Of a stretch of DNA of 11,076 nucleotides, positions 4,966 to 11,076 are shown piece by piece. Location of the stretch: positions 1 to 11,076 of the forward strand of contig SFNC01000062.1 of assembly GCA_004554255.1 (NCBI GenBank). The letters are read 5' to 3'. Made by a program: the position numbers and the translations under genes. Within the stretch, counting starts at the first letter, position 1. Each line of letters opens with the position of its first letter. This DNA is from Bacteroidales bacterium. Its GTDB lineage: Bacteria; Bacteroidota; Bacteroidia; Bacteroidales; Muribaculaceae. A model generated the notes under the pieces. The model saw nothing but the letters and a program-made list of their open reading frames with translations, made no database searches and had not been told where the DNA came from.

Positions 4966-7122
4966 ATGATTCAGCTGTTCACACATCCGCTCGTAACACA
5001 GCCGGTGGAGATTTTCTTCATCGTACTGGTCATTATTCTGGTTACGCCGCTGGTGTTCAACAAGCTGAAGATACCGCACGTAATCGGAATGATTATGGCG
5101 GGAATAATCATAGGGCCGTTTGGATTCGGCGTCCTTGACCGCGACTCCAGCTTCAGCATCTTCGGCCAGGTTGGCCTGCTGTACCTGATGTTCCTGGCGG
5201 GACTGGAGATAGACATGTTCCACCTGCGGCTGAACCTGCGCAAGGGTGTGCTCTTCGGGTTGCTGACGCTATTCGTGCCACTGATAGCGGGCATTGTCAC
5301 GAGTGTATATCTGCTTGACCTTGACTGGATTACATCCCTACTATTAGGGTCCATGTACGCATCGCACACACTGCTTTCCTACCCAGTTGCCGCCCGTTAC
5401 GGCATCACCAAAAGCCCGGCGGTGCTCATCGCCATAGTCGGAACCATCATTGCCGTTGCGGGTGCCCTTATCACCCTCGGAATCGCCGTGAACATACACC
5501 GCGACGGGTACTTCGACACCCTGTCGCTGCTGCGGCTGATACTCCTGACGGCACTGTACTGTGTGGTTGTGATTTACACATATCCACGCGTAACCCGCTG
5601 GTTTTTCAAGAAATACAACGACAAAGTGACGCAATTCGTATTCGTGCTCGTCATGGTATTCCTGGCGGCATGGTGCGCTCAGCTTGTCGGGCTGGAGGGT
5701 GTGTTGGGCGCATTCTTTGCCGGACTGGTGCTGAACCGCTTTGTGCCGGCCGCCTCGCCGCTGATGGGGTCGATTGAATTTGTGGGCAACGCCCTGTTCA
5801 TCCCGTATTTCCTGATTTCGGTGGGCATGATGATAAATGTCCGCGTGGTATTCCACACCGAAACCCTTACCGTGGCCGCTGTGATGCTGGGAGTTGCGAT
5901 AGTGAGCAAATGGCTTCCGGCGCTCATGGCACAGCGTGCGCAGAACCTCAGCCGCTCGTCCGGAGGCGTGATTTTCGGCCTTACGGCTGCGCATACCGCA
6001 GTGGCACTGGCCGTAGTGACCCTGGGTGTGAACATGCACATGTTCGACGAGCGCATCCTCAACGCGACCATCCTGGTTATCCTTATAACCTGCGCCATAG
6101 CGCCGGCCGTTACCGGCGTGTACGCCCCTCGCGTAAAGCTTGAAATGCTGCACCAGGAGGAACTTGACGAGGGACGCACCACGCGCATGAACCGCAATAC
6201 GCGCGTAAATAACACCCTCATCCCCGTTGCAAACCGCCGCTCAGCGGCCGAGCTGATGGAATTAGCGGTGCTGATGCGCACGGATGTAGGCCGCCATGCC
6301 ATGTATGCGTTGCATGTGCGCTCGGACAATTCCACCGCCGCCCGCAACGAGAGTGCCGCCGCCCTGCAGGCCGCAAGCGCCGCCGCCGCCGCTGCTGATG
6401 TGAGAATCACCACCCTTGACCGCTACGACATGAACATCGCCACCGGCATGCTCAACGCCATAAACGAGCGCGACATAACGGAGGTTATAATGGGTCTGCA
6501 CCGCCGCCAGAGCTCTATCGACTCGTTCTTCGGCGCCAAGGTGGAACAGCTGCTCAAGGCCACCAACAAGATGATTATCATCTCGCGATGCTTCATCCCG
6601 GTAAATACGGTGGCGCGCATTGTTGTCGCCGTCCCCGACAAAGCACAGTACGAGACCGGCTTCGCACGCTGGGTACGCGCAATAGCACGCCTGACCACAC
6701 AGTTGGGATGCCGCGTTGTGTTCTGTTGTCCGGACGATATCCAGCCCCTGATCCGCGGTGTGCTCTACCAGGAAAATTTCGGGGTACGCTGTGAGTTCCA
6801 GTCGGCGCCCACCTGGGACGATTTCATCGTCTACTCGCCTAATATCCAGCAGGATGACCTGCTGGTGGTGATAGGCGCGCGCCCGGCTTCGCTGTCCTTC
6901 AGCGACGATATGGCCGAGATGCCGCGATACATACAGCGGATTTTCGGCACAAACAATGTTCTGATGATATACCCCGAACAGTTCGGCGAGAGCCAGACGC
7001 CGCTGATGTCGTTCGCCGACCCGCTGTTCAGCGACGTGGACAGCACGCCGTCCAAACTTATGCTTAAACTGCGCTCATGGATGCGGCCAGGAAGAAAACC
7101 GAATAAACCAGCATCAGAATAG
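4966..7122 (+). CDS. KefB/CPA2-like cation:proton antiporter with UspA-like tail
   Basis: This 718-residue protein has two parts. Residues about 10-390 are a multi-helix Na+/H+ exchanger (CPA2) domain with family signatures: LRIPH-like KLKIPHVIGMIMAGIIIGP near 34-52, YLMFLAGLEID at 73-83, and GALxxxFAGLVLNR-like sequence near 247-258. Residues about 415-690 form a cytoplasmic region resembling two tandem UspA-type nucleotide-binding domains, at about 415-545 and 548-680. An alanine-rich run (463-477) lies in the first. No TrkA-N/RCK domain is visible, unlike true KefB. Around 159-170 the sequence reads GTIIAVAGALIT. Family members as I remember them have an aspartate here, so the ion-binding acid seems absent. 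The 3' end overlaps menA on the opposite strand by 59 bp. Substrate ion is unknown; monovalent cation homeostasis is the family-based guess. Confidence 0.88.
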   Translation: MIQLFTHPLVTQPVEIFFIVLVIILVTPLVFNKLKIPHVIGMIMAGIIIGPFGFGVLDRDSSFSIFGQVGLLYLMFLAGLEIDMFHLRLNLRKGVLFGLLTLFVPLIAGIVTSVYLLDLDWITSLLLGSMYASHTLLSYPVAARYGITKSPAVLIAIVGTIIAVAGALITLGIAVNIHRDGYFDTLSLLRLILLTALYCVVVIYTYPRVTRWFFKKYNDKVTQFVFVLVMVFLAAWCAQLVGLEGVLGAFFAGLVLNRFVPAASPLMGSIEFVGNALFIPYFLISVGMMINVRVVFHTETLTVAAVMLGVAIVSKWLPALMAQRAQNLSRSSGGVIFGLTAAHTAVALAVVTLGVNMHMFDERILNATILVILITCAIAPAVTGVYAPRVKLEMLHQEELDEGRTTRMNRNTRVNNTLIPVANRRSAAELMELAVLMRTDVGRHAMYALHVRSDNSTAARNESAAALQAASAAAAAADVRITTLDRYDMNIATGMLNAINERDITEVIMGLHRRQSSIDSFFGAKVEQLLKATNKMIIISRCFIPVNTVARIVVAVPDKAQYETGFARWVRAIARLTTQLGCRVVFCCPDDIQPLIRGVLYQENFGVRCEFQSAPTWDDFIVYSPNIQQDDLLVVIGARPASLSFSDDMAEMPRYIQRIFGTNNVLMIYPEQFGESQTPLMSFADPLFSDVDSTPSKLMLKLRSWMRPGRKPNKPASE

Positions 7123-7942
7123 CGGTGATTCCCAGCATGGGATTCAGCGCCATGCCGCGGCGCGACACTATCCTCAGCCACACAAAAATGTGTGCTACCA
7201 GGTAAAATCCCGGAAAAATCACTGTCCATGCGGGAAGCACAAGCCATGTTACAGCCATAAGGGCAACGGCAAAGCATCCGTTCAGCAGATAAAGCGTGGA
7301 TGCAAAACGGCGCCCCATTATCACTGCCAGAGTGTGCTTACCCACTGCGGCATCGTCCTCAAGGTCGCGGTAGTTGTTGACAATCAGCACATTCGCGCCC
7401 ATAAGTCCAATGGCCAGGGAGCCGAATAACACCGACAGGTCAAAATGGCCGGCTTGCAGAAAAAACGTCATATTTACGGGTATAATTCCAAAGAAGCAGA
7501 CCACCGCCACCTCGCCCAATCCGTGGTGCGACAACGGATATGGCCCTGTGCTGTAAGCCATTACACCCAATGCGATGGTGATGCCTACAGGAATAAGCCA
7601 CCACGGGCCCCATATCAGCAGGGAACATCCCACGGCGCACGCGGCACCGAGGGTCAGGAAAGTTGCCAGCTTCATTGCCGCGGGGGTGATGTCGCCTTCC
7701 GTGACGCCGCGGCGGGGTCCCTCTCGGCCCGGGCGGTCAAGACCCGCCTTGTAATCGTAATACTCGTTGGCAAAATTCGACGCTATCTGCGCCAGCACGG
7801 CAAATACGAGGCATAGAAACGCCGGGAGCGCACGGAAATTCCCGCCAAGAACGGCATAGCCGATGGCTGTTATTACGCCCGCAACGCTTACCGGGAGAGT
7901 GCGCAGACGCATTGCCTCCACCCAGCATCCTGTTTTTTTCAT
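7064..7942 (-). CDS. menA: 1,4-dihydroxy-2-naphthoate polyprenyltransferase (MenA)
   Basis: MenA attaches a polyprenyl chain to 1,4-dihydroxy-2-naphthoate in the inner membrane, giving demethylmenaquinone for anaerobic respiration. The 292-residue protein has the UbiA fold pattern of about eight or nine hydrophobic helices. The first Mg-diphosphate motif is NFANEYYDYKAGLD (56-69), followed by the MenA-typical GREGPRRGVTEG (72-83). The second motif is NNYRDLEDD (189-197). I chose the ATG at 7942. A TTG nine bases upstream (7951) extends the frame by three residues but is a weaker start. The gene lies 27 bp downstream of the DUF2156 gene on the same strand and has a candidate promoter of its own. 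Its last 19 codons plus stop lie opposite the antiporter coding end. Confidence 0.95.
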   Translation of the reverse strand: MKKTGCWVEAMRLRTLPVSVAGVITAIGYAVLGGNFRALPAFLCLVFAVLAQIASNFANEYYDYKAGLDRPGREGPRRGVTEGDITPAAMKLATFLTLGAACAVGCSLLIWGPWWLIPVGITIALGVMAYSTGPYPLSHHGLGEVAVVCFFGIIPVNMTFFLQAGHFDLSVLFGSLAIGLMGANVLIVNNYRDLEDDAAVGKHTLAVIMGRRFASTLYLLNGCFAVALMAVTWLVLPAWTVIFPGFYLVAHIFVWLRIVSRRGMALNPMLGITAILMLVYSVFFLAASMSAV

Positions 7943-7964
7943 AATCTGCAATTTGGTTTCTGTG

Positions 7965-7972
7965 CAAAATTA
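7965..7972 (-). promoter_or_regulatory. Candidate -7 element of menA
   Basis: On the minus strand 7972-7965 reads TAATTTTG, a perfect Bacteroidota -7 box, identical to the one before the methyltransferase gene. Its first three bases are the stop codon of the DUF2156 gene. Transcription would start near 7958, about 16 nt before the menA ATG. No TTTG is present at the expected -33 distance, so this may be weak or chance. Confidence 0.4.
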
Positions 7973-8971
7973 CGCTTTTTTGGGGAGATAGACGTTATAT
8001 TTGCGCAATTTGCACAGGGGGTGGTACGAATTTTTGGCGTAGCGCAGGGACTCGTCGCCGACATCCTCCTCGCGGTTAAGGTAGCGCAGGCCGGGATGTC
8101 GCGAAACCAACATCGCCGCAAAGAAATGGTTCACAGCCTCTCCGGCACCGGGCACGTCGTGCCGCGCCTTTTCGATATGGATATAGGCAGTGTCGCCGAT
8201 GACCTCGGCCACCGAAAACGCCACTATTTCGCCGCTCTCGCCGCGCAATACCGCGCCCACGAAGGGGAACCGGCACCAGTTTCCCAGCACCTTCAGGCAC
8301 TCATGGTGCTCATAATCAGCCATTCGTTGCAGCGGGTCGTAAGAGGCTGAGCGTGACAGTCCGCCTTCCAGAAACAGCTCCGTCTCGGGCAACAGCGAGG
8401 GCGTCAGCTCCTCCATCTGCCAGTGCGGACTGTCGGCGACAAAACGGTTCACGTGGTTCCTTTTCTTGTTATAGCGCTTGCCGTGCAGCGTTGCAAGGTC
8501 CTGAGCGTCATAGAGATAGTCGGCCCAGTCGGTCAGCTCTTCCACGCGGGCTTCTCCGCCCAAAACGCCGCATACCACATCCAGCGACTCCTCCGGAACC
8601 GCCGAAAAGAACGGGGTGATGTTATTTGCGCGGCAATAGCTTACCACCGCAGCTATGGCAGTGCGCCGGTCCATGGCCCCCACGGGAACGGCAAATGCGG
8701 GCGTAGGCCGGCCGGCGCCCTCGGCCATTCCGCTGATAAACAGAGTATTGTCAACGATGGCGCAGCGGTATCCGAACCACCGCACCCACATGTATATTCC
8801 GCCGAGAGAGTAGTCGCAGGTATGTGCGCGCGAGAAAGCCAGTGCGCGGCGTACCTCCGGCACCATGCTCAGTGTGATGTCGCCGAAGTGCATGCGGCAC
8901 GATACTGCCGCTGCCGAGCCGCCACGTGTGCCGCAACAGACAGCGTCCCTGAATGTTATATTTGTTTCCAT
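7970..8971 (-). CDS. DUF2156 / LPG-synthase C-terminal-like protein
   Basis: This 333-residue protein is of the DUF2156 family, related to the catalytic GNAT-like domain of lysylphosphatidylglycerol synthases (MprF). Characteristic segments are YLYDAQDLATLHGKRYNKKR (152-171), FVGAVLRGESGEIVAFSVAE (237-256) and, near the C-terminus, NREEDVGDESLR followed by KNSYHP (299-318). No membrane helices are visible, so it lacks the flippase part of MprF and is predicted to be soluble. Stand-alone members in Bacteroidota have no confirmed substrate; aminoacyl or acyl transfer is a family-based guess. The ATG at 8971 is the obvious start. The gene points away from pyrH and is followed at 27 bp by menA. 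I see no good promoter match upstream on this strand. Confidence 0.85.
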   Translation of the reverse strand: METNITFRDAVCCGTRGGSAAAVSCRMHFGDITLSMVPEVRRALAFSRAHTCDYSLGGIYMWVRWFGYRCAIVDNTLFISGMAEGAGRPTPAFAVPVGAMDRRTAIAAVVSYCRANNITPFFSAVPEESLDVVCGVLGGEARVEELTDWADYLYDAQDLATLHGKRYNKKRNHVNRFVADSPHWQMEELTPSLLPETELFLEGGLSRSASYDPLQRMADYEHHECLKVLGNWCRFPFVGAVLRGESGEIVAFSVAEVIGDTAYIHIEKARHDVPGAGEAVNHFFAAMLVSRHPGLRYLNREEDVGDESLRYAKNSYHPLCKLRKYNVYLPKKA

Positions 8972-9049
8972 AATGTGTGATTTCTATAGTATCATACCAA
9001 CGCCACCCCCGCATATTTGGTTCACTTGGCACACAGATTTGTCTGACAA

Positions 9050-9081
9050 TTTGGTTTTTACGGAAATAAGCATTACATTTG
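9050..9081 (+). promoter_or_regulatory. Promoter of pyrH-frr
   Basis: TTTG at 9050-9053, a 20-nt spacer and TACATTTG at 9074-9081 form a full match to the Bacteroidota promoter consensus. Transcription would start near 9088, giving a leader of about 65 nt before the pyrH ATG. The rest of the divergent region (8972-9154) holds only a short CAGA/TCTG inverted repeat near 9034-9045. Confidence 0.75.
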
Positions 9082-9154
9082 TGTCTGAATATCAATTATA
9101 TGCACACCTCTGTTTGGGTAAGGCATATCGCAAAAACAATAAAACACGTTGAAT

Positions 9155-9868
9155 ATGAGCACAAAATACAACAGAATACTGCTGAAACTGAGTGGCGAAA
9201 GCCTCATGGGCAAGCAGGGCTACGGCATCGACTCGCAGAGACTTGCCGAATATGCCGAGCAGATAAAACAGCTTGCCGACAACGGCATGCAGGTGGCTAT
9301 CGTCATCGGCGGCGGCAACATTTTCCGCGGCCTTGCGGGCGCAGCCAAGGGCTACGACCGTGTAACGGGCGACCAGATGGGCATGCTCGCCACAGTGATA
9401 AACTCCCTGGCACTGCGCTCTGCCCTGGAGGGAATAGGCCAGCGCACCACAGCTTTCACAGCGGTAAACATGTATCCCATAGGCGAATACTACTCGGCCC
9501 GCAAGGCCATCAGCGCCCTTGAGAACGGCCGTGTGGCAATCCTCGCCGGCGGCACCGGCAACCCGTTCTTCACCACAGACACCGGCGCAGCCCTCCGCGC
9601 TGTGGAAATCGGCGCCGACGTGATGATGAAAGGCACCCGCGTGGACGGAATATACACCGCCGACCCCGAGAAGGACCCCGACGCCGTTAAATTCGGCACC
9701 ATCACCTTCGCCGAGGTATACTCCCGCGGGCTGCGCATCATGGACCTCACAGCCACCGCACTGTGCCAGGAAAACGATATGCCCGTAGTGGTTTTCGACA
9801 TGGACACCCCCGGCAACCTCGCCAAGGTGGCCAACGGCGAGAAAGTGGGCACTCTTGTTACAGTATAG
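9155..9868 (+). CDS. pyrH: UMP kinase
   Basis: UMP kinase converts UMP plus ATP to UDP in pyrimidine nucleotide synthesis, and acts as a hexamer in the cytoplasm. The 237-residue protein shows the amino acid kinase fold motifs: KLSGESL at 11-17 (phosphate binding), IGGGNIFRG at 51-59, DQMGMLAT at 73-80 (UMP contact region), and GGTGNPFFTTDTGAALRA at 132-149 (acceptor and hexamer region). DGIYTADPEKDP (164-175) marks the ATP side. Length is normal. I chose the ATG at 9155 because the alternative start six bases upstream is TTG and the MSTKYNRILLKLSGE opening fits the family. frr follows after 23 bp, the classical pyrH-frr pairing. Confidence 0.98.
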   Translation: MSTKYNRILLKLSGESLMGKQGYGIDSQRLAEYAEQIKQLADNGMQVAIVIGGGNIFRGLAGAAKGYDRVTGDQMGMLATVINSLALRSALEGIGQRTTAFTAVNMYPIGEYYSARKAISALENGRVAILAGGTGNPFFTTDTGAALRAVEIGADVMMKGTRVDGIYTADPEKDPDAVKFGTITFAEVYSRGLRIMDLTATALCQENDMPVVVFDMDTPGNLAKVANGEKVGTLVTV

Positions 9869-9891
9869 ACAACATCAAAAAATAAAATATC

Positions 9892-10452
9892 ATGACACAA
9901 CCTAAAACTTACCTCGACCCCGCCGAGGAGAAAATGGAAATGGCGGTGGCATATCTGGACGAGAGCCTGTCTCACATCCGCGCCGGACGCGCCAATCCCA
10001 AACTTCTGGACGGCATCCGTGTTGATTACTACGGCAGCGCTGCCCCCATCAGCAATGTCGCCAACATCAGCACCCCCGATGCGCGCACAATCGCCATCAC
10101 CCCGTGGGAAAAGAGCATGTTCAAGGAAATAGAACGAGCCATCATCAACAGCGAACTTGGTGTAATGCCCGAGAACAACGGTGAGGTTATCCGCATCAGC
10201 ATTCCGCCTCTGACAGAGGAACGTCGCAAACAGCTCGTCAAGCAGTGCAAGGCCGAGGCCGAGCAGGCAAAGGTGAGCGTGCGCAACGCCCGCCGCGATG
10301 CCATAGAAGGCCTTAAAAAGGCTGTTAAACAGGGTATGCCCGAGGACGTTGAGAAGGACGCCGAGGGAACCGCCCAGAAGATTCACGACAAATTCATGAA
10401 GAAAATCGATGAGATCTTCGCCGCCAAGGAGAAGGAAATTCTCACCGTGTAA
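9892..10452 (+). CDS. frr: Ribosome recycling factor
   Basis: RRF splits post-termination ribosomes together with EF-G and tRNA-mimicking geometry. The 186-residue protein has normal length and clear family sequence: SHIRAGRANPKLLDGIRVDYYG near 51-72, TITPWEKS-like AITPWEKSMFKEIERAI (108-124), and the basic helix with PLTEERRKQLVK (147-158) and VRNARRDA (170-177 region). The last part forms the long helical bundle. It is co-directional with pyrH, with a short A-rich gap and no visible promoter between them. A strong hairpin follows 28 bp after the stop. Confidence 0.98.
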   Translation: MTQPKTYLDPAEEKMEMAVAYLDESLSHIRAGRANPKLLDGIRVDYYGSAAPISNVANISTPDARTIAITPWEKSMFKEIERAIINSELGVMPENNGEVIRISIPPLTEERRKQLVKQCKAEAEQAKVSVRNARRDAIEGLKKAVKQGMPEDVEKDAEGTAQKIHDKFMKKIDEIFAAKEKEILTV

Positions 10453-10480
10453 TCCCCGGTCACTTACTATAGCGACATAA

Positions 10481-10518
10481 AAAATGGCGGTGTGTCATAT
10501 ATGATACATCGCCATTTT
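10481..10518 (+). terminator. Long hairpin terminator after frr
   Basis: A 17-bp stem is formed by 10481-10497 and 10502-10518 with a TATA loop. All pairs are Watson-Crick except two G-U positions (10490/10509 and 10494/10505). The 5' arm begins AAAATGGCGG and the 3' arm ends CGCCATTTT. With A residues before and T residues after, it could terminate in both directions. Its tip is an 18-bp near-palindrome, and the downstream TTTTG overlaps the next promoter. Confidence 0.8.
10491..10508. promoter_or_regulatory. Candidate operator of the HTH gene
   Basis: TGTGTCATATATGATACA is symmetric at 8 of 9 positions. Its half-site TGTATCAT (read on the minus strand at 10508-10501) recurs in direct form at 10549-10556, just after the -7 box. 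Half-sites on both sides of the promoter of a HipB-like gene fit autorepression. Binding is inferred, and the symmetry may simply reflect the terminator hairpin it sits in. Confidence 0.4.
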
Positions 10519-10546
10519 GCCATTCAAAGATTTATTACTAACTTTG
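10516..10546 (+). promoter_or_regulatory. Promoter of the toxin-antitoxin module
   Basis: TTTG at 10516-10519, a 19-nt spacer and TAACTTTG at 10539-10546 match the Bacteroidota consensus fully. The -33 element overlaps the foot of the frr terminator. Transcription would start near 10553, inside or next to the half-site TGTATCAT, and would leave a leader of about 45 nt. Confidence 0.7.
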
Positions 10547-10598
10547 TATGTATCATTTAATGGAATGTTATATTTAAATAATCGGCATAAATATCTAC

Positions 10599-10922
10599 AT
10601 GGTGACATTTACAAATAAGTCTTTGGGTACGCCTGATGTAATCAGGAGCCTTGGTATGAGGTTTCGCGATTATCGATTGCGCCTGCGAATGACCCGTAAG
10701 GAGATTTCTCAGGCGGCATCAATCGGTCTCACCACACTATATAGATTCGAGTCCGGCAATATGACCGACATTTCGTTCGGTACCCTGATGAGACTTTTAA
10801 AGGTAATCGGGCTTGGGGAGAACTGGGACTTATTGCTGCCGGAATTACCCGAATCACCTTATATGTATGACAAAAATGAGAAAAAAGTGCAACGAGTTCG
10901 CCATTCCTCTAAGAAAAAGTAA
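10599..10922 (+). CDS. HipB/Y4mF-like XRE-family antitoxin repressor
   Basis: This 107-residue protein has a helix-turn-helix of the XRE/Cro type at about 18-75: LGMRFRDYRLRLRMTRKE, AASIGLTTLYRFESG with the recognition helix near 42-52, and ISFGTLMRLLKVIGL as the closing helices. A lysine- and arginine-rich tail (about 90-107, ending SSKKK) follows. The next gene, 6 bp downstream, encodes a HipA N-terminal domain, so this is probably the antitoxin and autorepressor of a HipBA- or HipBST-type system. It would bind its own promoter and neutralise the kinase. The upstream 10453-10598 stretch contains the frr terminator, promoter and candidate operator. A/T-richer codons (ATA, AGA, AGG) than in pyrH/frr hint at an acquired module. 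The family assignment rests mainly on the HTH pattern and the neighbour. Confidence 0.8.
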   Translation: MVTFTNKSLGTPDVIRSLGMRFRDYRLRLRMTRKEISQAASIGLTTLYRFESGNMTDISFGTLMRLLKVIGLGENWDLLLPELPESPYMYDKNEKKVQRVRHSSKKK

Positions 10923-10928
10923 AGGGCA

Positions 10929-11076
10929 ATGAAATATTTGAAAGTAAATCTATGGGGGCAGGAAATCGGACGGCTCGTGTGGGATTCATCTACCGCACGG
11001 ACATACTTTATGTATAACCCTGAGCTGAAAGATAGTATTCCAGACGTTGCCCCGCTGATTTCGCCGGCAAAGAATA
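10929..11076 (+). CDS. HipA N-terminal-domain protein, partial (cut by window end)
   Basis: Only 49 codons are in the window, and the reading frame is still open at the right edge. The start MKYLKVNLWGQEIGRLVWD, then TYFMYNPEL, and later a DSIPDVAPLISP stretch, match the N-terminal subdomain 1 of HipA kinases (F-x-Y-x-P-x-W-like pattern). The ATG at 10929 lies 6 bp after the HTH stop, with the purine run AAAGGGC as a possible ribosome binding site. It may be the start of a full HipA serine/threonine kinase toxin. It may instead be a separate small protein of about 110 residues followed by a separate kinase, as in HipBST. The window does not show which. Confidence 0.8.
   Translation, partial: MKYLKVNLWGQEIGRLVWDSSTARTYFMYNPELKDSIPDVAPLISPAKN

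Noticed and set aside
5344..6413. Two long minus-strand open frames opposite the antiporter
   Set aside because: Composition is that of the antisense of a membrane protein gene; no family features and no start context.
7943..7951. TTG start for menA, nine bases upstream
   Set aside because: The ATG at 7942 gives a normal MKK start and a short leader from the candidate promoter; the extra MQI adds nothing to the family match.
8972..9049. Promoter for the DUF2156 gene on the minus strand
   Set aside because: I searched for the minus-strand form of TTTG and TAnnTTTG and found no acceptable match, so none is annotated.
9149..9154. TTG start for pyrH, six bases upstream
   Set aside because: The ATG at 9155 is a stronger start and gives the expected UMP kinase N-terminus.
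9490..10386. 298-codon minus-strand open frame across pyrH and frr
   Set aside because: Shadow of two certain housekeeping genes.
1..11076. tRNA, rRNA, insertion sequence, CRISPR array or replication origin
   Set aside because: No cloverleaf with conserved arms, no rRNA-like sequence, no transposase and no terminal repeats were recognised.

Overview
The window looks like a chromosomal segment from a Bacteroidales bacterium, most likely of the gut family Muribaculaceae. The grounds are moderately high GC coding sequence, short A/T-rich start regions without strong Shine-Dalgarno sites, several promoters of the Bacteroidota type (TTTG, about 20 nt, TAnnTTTG), and protein families typical of that group (GYF_2 proteins, a DUF2156 protein, a KefB-like antiporter with a long cytoplasmic tail, Y4mF-like HTH plus HipA N-terminal domain). 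The family-level assignment is inference from gene content; nothing was searched.

Layout. Bases 1-256 are a non-coding left edge with a small palindrome and a good promoter (164-195). Bases 257-2251 hold a compact operon of three paralogous proteins. Each starts with a GYF_2 domain and continues through a proline-rich linker into a different C-terminal module: three membrane helices; a second degenerate GYF plus a PH/GRAM-like domain; a CD225/dispanin-like two-helix membrane domain. Two hairpins close this block (2251-2304). A second forward block follows from its own promoter (2356-2388): an RlmL-type THUMP/methyltransferase with a repetitive basic tail, aspartate-semialdehyde dehydrogenase (asd), and a 718-residue cation:proton antiporter-like protein with a tandem UspA-like tail.

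On the minus strand lie a DUF2156 (LPG-synthase C-terminal-like) protein and menA. The menA coding end overlaps the antiporter coding end by 59 bp. A 183-bp divergent region then leads to the housekeeping pair pyrH-frr under a near-perfect promoter (9050-9081). A long hairpin terminator follows frr. The right edge starts a HipBA- or HipBST-type toxin-antitoxin module: an XRE-family antitoxin/repressor, then the first 49 codons of a HipA N-terminal-domain protein cut by the window end.

Most genes are ordinary housekeeping functions: rRNA modification, Asp-family amino acid synthesis, menaquinone, pyrimidine synthesis and ribosome recycling. The parts most likely to hold undescribed biology are the GYF_2 triad, the antiporter that appears to lack the usual acidic ion-binding residue, and the toxin-antitoxin module, whose likely operator is built into the preceding terminator hairpin.
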